Under the pieces are notes generated by a model. It saw only the letters and a program-made list of their open reading frames with translations, did not search any database and was not told where the DNA came from. A program made the translations under genes and the position numbers. A DNA stretch of 11,186 bases, from NCBI GenBank assembly GCA_028717505.1, contig JAQUNQ010000030.1, positions 1 to 11,186 on the forward strand, given 5' to 3'. This document shows positions 6,284-11,186 of the stretch, in pieces; the first letter of the stretch is position 1, and each line of letters opens with the position of its first letter. The DNA comes from Candidatus Peribacteraceae bacterium (GTDB lineage Bacteria > Patescibacteriota > Gracilibacteria > Peribacterales > Peribacteraceae).

Positions 6284-9200
6284 TCATTTCCTCCTTCGTC
6301 GCCGCATCCACCCAAATCCTCCTGCCGCGCCTGCGGCGATCACCGCGAGAGCAGCCGGGCCGGTTTTGCCGACGGGGGCCCCCTGGAAGTTCAGAGGAAT
6401 GATGGTAGCAAGTGGTCCCGCAGCATGCTGTTGCACGGCGAGCGGGGCAGCCGCAGCGGCGGCAGAAGACTGCGCGAATTCAATCGTCTGACCTTCTGTC
6501 TCTTCCCTCACCTGCTCTCTCACCTCGACGAGTGGAGGAGGCGCCTCCCCGGCGACATTGCGGATGGGAGCGCTCTCGCGCACCATCTCCCCTGCCGGTG
6601 TCACGTTGTAGGCCTCGGGGATCTCCTCCGAGGAGAAGATCTCGAAGGTGCAATCGGACGCACAGCCGTCCCCCGCATCGGTGTTGCCGTCATCACACTG
6701 CTCCGGGAGCTGCACGATGCCATCGCCGCAGAGCACGGAGGAGGCCACGATGGCCCGCCGCTCGAAGACGCAATTATTGTCGCAGCCATCGCCGCTCACC
6801 TTATTCCCATCATCACACTGCTCGCCCGGTTCGAGGATGCCGTTGCCGCAGGACATCAGCTTGCCGGTGCAGCGGCAGTGGGTGAACTCGCACGTGAGGT
6901 TCTGTCCCGAGCAGGGGCTATTCACCTCGCACTGCTCGCCCGGATCGAGACGACCGTCTCCGCAAACCGGCTGGCTCTCACACATGCATGACTGGAAATT
7001 GCACTTCCAGCTGAAGGGGCAGGGATTGCTCACATCGCACTCCTCCCCGGGATTCAGAACACCGTTGCCACACACCGTCTGATCCGACGGCTCCACGCAA
7101 GTACAGCTCGTGAGATCACAAACAAGCCCGGGAGTGGTGCAGTCATTCTTGAGCTCACACAGCTCCCCCGGATCCATAATGCCATCGCCGCAGCGGGAGA
7201 CCCTCTGCTCGCAGTGGCAAGTGGCGAAGTTGCAGTATTCCTCCGTGCCATAGCAGGGAGCACTTACTTCGCAATCCTCCCCCACATTCAGTTCACCATC
7301 CCCGCAGGCAGACCCCACCCGCTCCTCCACACAAGCACAACTCGCGAGATCGCAGTTCTTCGCCGCATCGCTGCAGGGACGGCCTAACTCGCACTGCTCC
7401 CCGGTATCGAGATGTGCATTGCCGCAGATGTCCTGCGATGTGCTGACGCAGCGGCAGATATTCCGGTTGCAAACCTGTCCCACTTTGCAGGTGCCGTCAT
7501 TCTCGCACTGCTCCCCTGTCTCCAGGAAACCATTGCCGCACAGCGCCGCGGGCGTCTTGCACTGGCAATTGGTGCACACCTGACCAATCGAACAATGGCT
7601 GACATTCTCACACTGCTCGTAGCCCTCCTTCTTGCCATCGCCGCACACCGGCGCACTGACACAAATGCACGCGCTGCACATCTTCCCTGCGAGGCAGGGC
7701 TGTTTCTTCTCGCATGTCTCGGAACCTTCGATGACATTATCCCCGCAGGTGCCCCCCGTCCCATCCTGGCACTGACAGTTCACGTTGCAGATCTGTCCGG
7801 TATTGCAGTCCGAATTCGCTTCACATTCCTCCCCTGCCGCCGACGTGACGACGCCATCGCCGCAGAATGTCGGCGTGATGCACTGGCATTCCGCATTGCA
7901 CGTGCTCCCTGTGGGACAGAGAATTTCGTAATCACACGCCTCCCCCCCCTCCTTCACGCCGTCGCCACAGCGGGGGGCACTAGAAGAAGAGGAGGAAGAG
8001 GAGGAAGACGACGAAGACGGTAAAGAAGATGAAGGAGAACAAACACATCCTCGTGCAACACTGCAAACCTGTCCTGAGGAACAAGGATTTTGCATGCTCA
8101 TCACATCCACGTCGCAATCCTCCCCAGGATCGAGCTGCCCATTGCCACACAAAGAAATAGAGGAGGAACTCAAGGAAGAAACGAAGGAACTAGAAGAAGA
8201 ACTGCCGGCCACGAAGCACCCGACGATGGCCAGCGCATCCAGGTAGTTTCCGTCGTCGATCGCCCTGCCATTGTAAGTGAGAGTGAGGGTATGCTCCCCC
8301 GCATTGAGGACGGAAATCGTTTTCTTCATGACACCAACCTGCCCTTCAGCGAAGGACGTCCGCGCCAAGGAGGATGCTGCTCCATCAAGGTAAACCGTGC
8401 TGCCGGAACCTTCGCTGCCCAAGACCAGCTGTGCTGGCTGCAGCTTGACGGGAACCGTGAATCTCAATGTCAGATTTGCCGTGGCATCGAGAGTCTCCAT
8501 GTCTGGATCAGGCGGCTCATGAGGCGCGTTGTACAGGTATCCCGGCATCTCCGGCAGAGTGTCCACTGCCAGCGTGATGGGATACTCGAAGGTGGGAGAA
8601 TAATCGCCATCCGTGAGGTATTCGGTTTCCTCCGGAATCTCGTAATCGAAGTTCCCAAGCTGCCAAAGCAATTGCGGCGTGACGCCGGGCTGGTTTGGGC
8701 AGGTGGGGACAGGGTTGATCTCGTCATTGTCATCCAATGTAGTACAGCTAGGATCCATCATGTCCGTAAGACCATCCTGATCTTCATCGAACCCGTTGAT
8801 GCACTGCGGCAGGCTCACGGCAGAAGAGACTGCCGAGGAAGCCTGAGCCGAAGAGGCGGGGGCCGAGGAATGGGACGAGGAGGAAGAGGGAATGTTCTGG
8901 CACTGGCAAGAGGTGGAACAGATTTGATTGCTCGCGCAGCAGACCCCCACTTCGCAAGTCTCTCCCATCTCCTGGATGCCATTCCCGCATGCATTTGGTG
9001 TGACGCAGCGGCAGCTCACCGGCTCCAGAATCAACGGAGGATCGCAATCAAGCGAGCATCCACCCAAAATCGTCCCCTCACAAGCACAACTTTTACACAC
9101 CTGCCCCGAATCACATTGGCCATCACTCTCGCACTCCTCTCCGGAATCTTTCACTCCATCCCCACAAGAGGCGTTGAGGCAGTTCATGCGGCAAGCATTT

Positions 9201-11186
9201 GGCTGGGTATTTGAATTCACACCCCCATTGTCACACTGCTCCGTCCCTTCCTTGATGCCATTGCCACAGACAGGGGCGGCGATAGAGGAGGCGGCGTTGG
9301 CACAGGTAACTTTCTGTCCAAGCATCGATATCACACAATTGGCATCGTCCTCTGCAATACAGCCATTAGCGGTGATGTCTGCCTTGGAATCGTAGTTGGC
9401 CGCACCAGTACATGCTCCGATGCGGTTGCTGACGTAGACTGCATCTGTGGGAGTCACTATTCCGTTGCCATCAATATCAAGACATCGTACGCAGGCCGCA
9501 CGGGAGACGCATTGACAGCTGGTACAGAAATTATTCGCGGGGCAGTTCGCTGCGCTCTCGCACTGTTCCGGTGACTCGACTTTGCCATCTCCGCAGACAG
9601 GAGCACACCCCGTCACGGTGATGGCAGGCTGACTCTGGTTGTTGCCGGCATGCGTATCCGTCGTCGGCCCCATGGAAACGGTGGCCATCCCTGACTTAGA
9701 ACCACATGTGGCAGTCGTCGAAACAGTAAACTTCATGGTGTAAGTACGTGACTGCCCGCTCCAGAGCTCCAGCCAACCGTTGCCAGAGCTATTCAGATCG
9801 CGCAGGTAGAACAACGCCGAGCCGGGCGAATACATCCCGGGTGTCGTCGTCCCATCCCCGTTCCAATCACCGGTGATCGGCAGCCATCCTTCCCCTGGAG
9901 CTCCGTAGCCATACCCCATATCTTGCACTCCCCATGTATTGGAATTGCGGAGGATCCAACCGGAGGCGGGAGGCTCGTAGAGGCCGATCGTATCCCCCGT
10001 TCGGCTCCCGTCCCAGTCGCCAGCGATGGGCGTAAGATTCCCATTCCAGCCGTACCCGATATCCACGTCAGAAGTACCTGACGCACTATTCGTGTTGCGC
10101 AGCTGGAAATGAGACGTCGTGGGATTGTAGAGACTGACGGTATCGGTACCGTCGTTGTTCCAGTCACCGGCAACCGGCTTCGTGTACCCGGCCATGCTGA
10201 AGGTATAGGCGATCTCGGCTGTGCCATTGGTGAGGGTATTGCGCAGCTTCACCTCCCCCGTGGAGGGATTGAAGAGGCCAACGCCATCTTTGCCATCGTT
10301 GTTCCAGTCGCCGGCAAGAGGCACCCACGACTGCCCGGAGACGCCCTGGAAGGCAAAGGTGACATTGGCATTGCCCGTGTCATTCGTGTTCCGGAGGTGG
10401 AACAGATAGCTCGCCGGCTCGTAGGTACCGATGGTGTCTTTGCCGTCACCGTTCCAATCGCCGGCAATGGGCTTCCAGTTCGCCATGCCGAAATTGAAGG
10501 AGTTGTGGTAGCAAATGACCCGCGAGTTCGCAGCATCCCACGGGCACTGCGTCGAGGAGTTGCTGGGTTGATAGGTCAGCCCAGCAGGAGGAGTGAATGT
10601 CGTAAGCACATTGTCTGCGACTCCCCCCGCATTGTTTTTGACCTGGAGGGTGTATGTCACCGTCCCACCACGCGTGACAGACGTCGGGCTCGCCGAAGCA
10701 GTGATGGAAATATCGGCAGACGTCACCTGTGCCGTGAGACCGCTGAAGCTCCAGGAGGAGAGGAGACTCCCGACCCACTTGATCGGTGAGAGGAGGTCCG
10801 ACACGAACCGCGCCCAAAAGCCCTGCGGAGGCGTCTCTGCCGCGGTGCCGCATCCAACCGAACCGGCTTCGTCCTGCAGCAGCGACGCCACCAATGGCCC
10901 CCCTTCGGCAGAAGGAACTGCCCCCACCGCCGTTCCGCACCGACAGGTCGTGACATCACATGTTTGCCCTGCCGGGCAGCACACGTTCACTTCGCACGTT
11001 TCCCCCGACTCTTTGATGCGGTTTCCGCAGATGCCACTGGGAGCTATTGAAGAAGAGGAGGAGGAAGAGGAGGAGGCACAACGATAACACATGCCGGAGC
11101 ACGTGCTATTGCCGCAGGTGCCGCTGTAAACGTACGTGCAACCTCCGTCCCCCTGATTATCGATACAGCTTCCATTGGATGCAATT
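6284..11186 (-). CDS. Giant modular cysteine-rich surface protein, N-terminus beyond the window
   Basis: The visible 1633 codons run open to the window edge. The first ATG inside (11092) is not a credible start, because 31 codons upstream stay open and are also cysteine-rich (GTCGNSTCSGMCYRC). Residues below are numbered from that Met. Order: poly-Ser (7-15); Cys repeat 1 (21-52); hydrophobic stretch (91-115); DUF11 first half (126-195); five GDW repeats (206-443); DUF11 second half (445-496); Cys repeat 2; dockerin-like domain (534-597); Cys repeats 3-5 (608-731); Ser linker; calcium-type loop CINGFDEDQDGLTD; beta-rich domain (798-960); Ser linker; Cys repeat 6; poly-Ser; Cys repeats 7-18 (1041-1485); low-complexity stem; KTG, hydrophobic helix and RRRRRK tail. 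It is probably exported, disulfide-rich and anchored to the envelope as an adhesin or stalk. The specific function is unknown. Confidence 0.93.
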   Translation of the reverse strand, partial: IASNGSCIDNQGDGGCTYVYSGTCGNSTCSGMCYRCASSSSSSSSSIAPSGICGNRIKESGETCEVNVCCPAGQTCDVTTCRCGTAVGAVPSAEGGPLVASLLQDEAGSVGCGTAAETPPQGFWARFVSDLLSPIKWVGSLLSSWSFSGLTAQVTSADISITASASPTSVTRGGTVTYTLQVKNNAGGVADNVLTTFTPPAGLTYQPSNSSTQCPWDAANSRVICYHNSFNFGMANWKPIAGDWNGDGKDTIGTYEPASYLFHLRNTNDTGNANVTFAFQGVSGQSWVPLAGDWNNDGKDGVGLFNPSTGEVKLRNTLTNGTAEIAYTFSMAGYTKPVAGDWNNDGTDTVSLYNPTTSHFQLRNTNSASGTSDVDIGYGWNGNLTPIAGDWDGSRTGDTIGLYEPPASGWILRNSNTWGVQDMGYGYGAPGEGWLPITGDWNGDGTTTPGMYSPGSALFYLRDLNSSGNGWLELWSGQSRTYTMKFTVSTTATCGSKSGMATVSMGPTTDTHAGNNQSQPAITVTGCAPVCGDGKVESPEQCESAANCPANNFCTSCQCVSRAACVRCLDIDGNGIVTPTDAVYVSNRIGACTGAANYDSKADITANGCIAEDDANCVISMLGQKVTCANAASSIAAPVCGNGIKEGTEQCDNGGVNSNTQPNACRMNCLNASCGDGVKDSGEECESDGQCDSGQVCKSCACEGTILGGCSLDCDPPLILEPVSCRCVTPNACGNGIQEMGETCEVGVCCASNQICSTSCQCQNIPSSSSSHSSAPASSAQASSAVSSAVSLPQCINGFDEDQDGLTDMMDPSCTTLDDNDEINPVPTCPNQPGVTPQLLWQLGNFDYEIPEETEYLTDGDYSPTFEYPITLAVDTLPEMPGYLYNAPHEPPDPDMETLDATANLTLRFTVPVKLQPAQLVLGSEGSGSTVYLDGAASSLARTSFAEGQVGVMKKTISVLNAGEHTLTLTYNGRAIDDGNYLDALAIVGCFVAGSSSSSSFVSSLSSSSISLCGNGQLDPGEDCDVDVMSMQNPCSSGQVCSVARGCVCSPSSSLPSSSSSSSSSSSSSAPRCGDGVKEGGEACDYEILCPTGSTCNAECQCITPTFCGDGVVTSAAGEECEANSDCNTGQICNVNCQCQDGTGGTCGDNVIEGSETCEKKQPCLAGKMCSACICVSAPVCGDGKKEGYEQCENVSHCSIGQVCTNCQCKTPAALCGNGFLETGEQCENDGTCKVGQVCNRNICRCVSTSQDICGNAHLDTGEQCELGRPCSDAAKNCDLASCACVEERVGSACGDGELNVGEDCEVSAPCYGTEEYCNFATCHCEQRVSRCGDGIMDPGELCELKNDCTTPGLVCDLTSCTCVEPSDQTVCGNGVLNPGEECDVSNPCPFSWKCNFQSCMCESQPVCGDGRLDPGEQCEVNSPCSGQNLTCEFTHCRCTGKLMSCGNGILEPGEQCDDGNKVSGDGCDNNCVFERRAIVASSVLCGDGIVQLPEQCDDGNTDAGDGCASDCTFEIFSSEEIPEAYNVTPAGEMVRESAPIRNVAGEAPPPLVEVREQVREETEGQTIEFAQSSAAAAAAPLAVQQHAAGPLATIIPLNFQGAPVGKTGPAALAVIAAGAAGGFGWMRRRRRK
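6287..6373 (-). other. C-terminal sorting or anchor signal of the giant protein
   Basis: The last 29 residues read PVGKTG-type motif (residues 1573-1578), a small-residue hydrophobic helix PAALAVIAAGAAGGFGWM (1579-1596), and RRRRRK at the very end. Motif, helix and basic tail is the three-part layout of LPXTG and related sorting signals, but the motif is not canonical LPXTG. Membrane anchoring without cleavage is equally possible. Confidence 0.6.
6638..7972 (-). repeat. Tandem array of 12 cysteine-rich repeats
   Basis: Residues 1041-1485 are twelve units of about 31-39 residues. Ten follow C-G-[DN]-x-x-x-[x]n-G-E-x-C-[ED]-x4-6-C-x4-6-C-x3-4-C-x-C, with six cysteines each. The last two (from 1415 and 1455) switch to the CDDGN-x-x-x-GDGC-x-x-[DN]-C-x-FE form, which matches the Myxococcus cysteine-rich repeat / DUF4215 type. 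Six more single or grouped units of the first kind lie nearer the N-terminus. Likely a rigid disulfide-stabilised stalk. Confidence 0.85.
7979..8035 (-). repeat. Poly-serine linker with a 13-serine run
   Basis: Residues 1020-1038 are PSSSLP followed by 13 consecutive serines, coded mostly by TCC and TCT. The DNA is therefore a homopurine/homopyrimidine tract with near-mirror symmetry. It separates Cys repeat 6 from the long Cys array. Confidence 0.9.
8039..8152 (-). repeat. Isolated cysteine-rich repeat between two Ser linkers
   Basis: Residues 981-1018 form one unit starting LCGNGQLDPGEDCDVDV with a longer loop (MSMQNP) before the third cysteine. It is flanked on both sides by Ser linkers, so it forms a separate bead. 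Confidence 0.75.
8153..8203 (-). repeat. Serine-rich linker
   Basis: Residues 964-980, SSSSSSFVSSLSSSSIS, link the beta-rich domain to Cys repeat 6. Purine-rich on the plus strand. Confidence 0.85.
8213..8701 (-). other. Unassigned beta-rich domain of the giant protein
   Basis: Residues 798-960 begin after an acidic calcium-type loop and hold alternating strands such as NLTLRFTVPVKL, AQLVLGSEGSGSTVYLDG, and KKTISVLNAGEHTLTLTYNG, ending NYLDALAIVGCF. Strand pattern, the VYLDG turn and the terminal conserved 'LDAL.IVG' strand look like a carbohydrate-binding-module-like jelly roll. I cannot name the family; glycan binding is inferred from shape only. Confidence 0.45.
8744..8803 (-). other. Acidic Cys-flanked calcium-type loop
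   Basis: Residues 764-783, CINGFDEDQDGLTDMMDPSC, resemble the 'C.DG.DNDGDG..D..D..C' loops seen in many secreted bacterial proteins. The aspartates (769, 771, 773, 777, 780) suit Ca2+ binding and the two cysteines could close the loop. Confidence 0.6.
8813..8890 (-). repeat. Serine/alanine-rich linker
   Basis: Residues 735-760 (SSSSSHSSAPASSAQASSAV and more) join Cys repeat 5 to the calcium-type loop. More alanine and less pure serine than the other linkers. Confidence 0.85.
8900..9271 (-). repeat. Group of three cysteine-rich repeats with a variant spacer
   Basis: Residues 608-731 hold units starting CGNGIKEGTEQC, CGDGVKDSGEEC and CGNGIQEMGETC. Between the second and third lies a degenerate C-rich piece (GGCSLDCDPPLILEPVSCRC) that keeps the Cys end of a unit but has lost the CGDG...GE head. 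Confidence 0.75.
9302..9493 (-). other. Dockerin-like domain with extra cysteines
   Basis: Residues 534-597 contain a clear calcium loop DIDGNGIVTPTD (539-550) followed by the helix AVYVSNRIG, then a second, degenerate half ADITANGCIAEDDANCVISM. Two such halves are the layout of type I dockerin domains. Cysteines at 534, 537, 561, 578, 586 and 597 are not typical of dockerins and may staple the fold. A cohesin partner is not visible in this window. Confidence 0.65.
9509..9598 (-). repeat. Cysteine-rich repeat 2
   Basis: Residues 499-528, VCGDGKVESPEQCESAANCP and onward to CQC, a single unit between the end of the DUF11 domain and the dockerin-like domain. Confidence 0.75.
9605..10717 (-). 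other. DUF11 domain split by an inserted repeat block
   Basis: Residues 126-195 match the first part of a DUF11 (PF01345-type) beta-sandwich: ADISITASASPTSVTRGGTV, YTLQVKNNAGGVADNV, FTPPAGLTY, and the C...RVICY strand. The expected next part, 'aaGxSxTyTmxF ... T.D...NNqs', is found only after the GDW repeats, at residues 445-496 (SGQSRTYTMKF, CGSKSGMATVSM, DTHAGNNQSQPAITVTG). Read together they make one normal-length domain. Confidence 0.65.
9773..10477 (-). repeat. Five GDW (FG-GAP/VCBS-like) repeats
   Basis: Residues 206-440 are five units of about 40-50 residues following W-x-P-[IVL]-[AT]-GDW-[ND]-[NG]-DG-x-D-x-[VI]-G-[LT]-[YF]-x-P-x5-[FV]-x-LR-N-x-N. They begin at about 206, 256, 305, 354 and 403. 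The fourth has a changed loop (GDWDGSRTGDTIG). Such repeats bind calcium through the DxDxDG-like loops and build beta-propeller blades; five blades are fewer than a usual seven-blade propeller. Confidence 0.85.
10937..11032 (-). repeat. Cysteine-rich repeat 1
   Basis: Residues 21-52, ICGNRIKESGETCEVNVCCP and on to CRCG. It follows a poly-Ser run and shares the 'EV.VCC' variant with repeat 5 (CEVGVCC), suggesting a recent copy relationship. Confidence 0.75.
11048..11074 (-). repeat. Nine-serine run
   Basis: Residues 7-15 are nine serines coded by TCC, TCT and TCA. The DNA is a homopurine tract on the plus strand. The sequence upstream, to the window edge, is cysteine-rich and in the same frame. 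Confidence 0.9.

Noticed and set aside
6638..7972. CRISPR-like array
   Set aside because: The periodicity of roughly 100 bases is protein repeats in one open frame; the units are diverged at DNA level and there are no constant direct repeats.
7412..9214. Plus-strand ORFs (203 and 374 codons) opposite the giant gene
   Set aside because: They are complementary reading of the Cys repeats and Ser linkers, with a low-complexity Arg/His-rich product.
11090..11092. ATG at 11092 as the start of the giant protein
   Set aside because: The frame stays open for 31 more codons to the window edge and these are cysteine-rich like the rest, and no signal peptide follows this ATG.
1..11186. UGA recoded as glycine (Gracilibacteria-type code)
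   Set aside because: TGA ends rplC, lysS, the DUF2000 gene and the giant gene at the expected family lengths, and no gene needs in-frame TGA.

Overview
The window looks like a piece of a Patescibacteria (CPR) chromosome of moderately high GC. My best guess is the Peregrinibacteria/Peribacteria group. The reasons are the class I lysyl-tRNA synthetase, small genes without Shine-Dalgarno sites, and a very large surface protein of cysteine-rich repeats joined by poly-serine linkers. UGA is used as an ordinary stop, which argues against the UGA-recoding Gracilibacteria and Absconditabacteria. The lineage is inferred from gene style, not from a database match.

Left part (1-2759, minus strand): a ribosomal protein operon reading leftward, rplC-rplD-rplW-rplB-rpsS, with rpsS cut by the window edge. 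The genes are packed tightly: a 4-bp overlap, a 0-bp junction, then gaps of 11 and 45 bases. The order is the usual S10/spc order, but rpsJ is not found ahead of rplC. Instead there is a leader of about 110 bases with a perfect inverted repeat, preceded by an unrecognised 100-codon ORF.

Middle part (3288-6281, plus strand): a divergent cluster of lysS (class I LysRS), a DUF2000 protein, an HD-domain hydrolase and an unrecognised 82-codon ORF, with gaps of 8, 31 and 54 bases. It may be one transcript. Several starts in both operons follow uninterrupted pyrimidine or G-free leaders rather than a Shine-Dalgarno sequence.

Right part (6284-11186, minus strand): one gene fills the last 4.9 kb and continues beyond the window, so its N-terminus is missing. 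The visible 1633 codons encode a secreted, modular, cysteine-rich protein. It has 18 CGDG...GE.C repeats, a dockerin-like domain, five GDW (FG-GAP-like) repeats that appear to sit inside a DUF11 domain, an unassigned beta-rich domain, poly-Ser linkers, and a C-terminal KTG / hydrophobic helix / RRRRRK tail that looks like a wall or membrane sorting signal. It ends two bases from the 82-codon ORF of the convergent cluster.

The ribosomal proteins and LysRS serve translation. DUF2000 and HD proteins are housekeeping-type small enzymes of unknown substrate. The giant protein is the accessory and most interesting element, probably a cell-surface adhesin or stalk. No RNA gene, insertion sequence or CRISPR array was seen.
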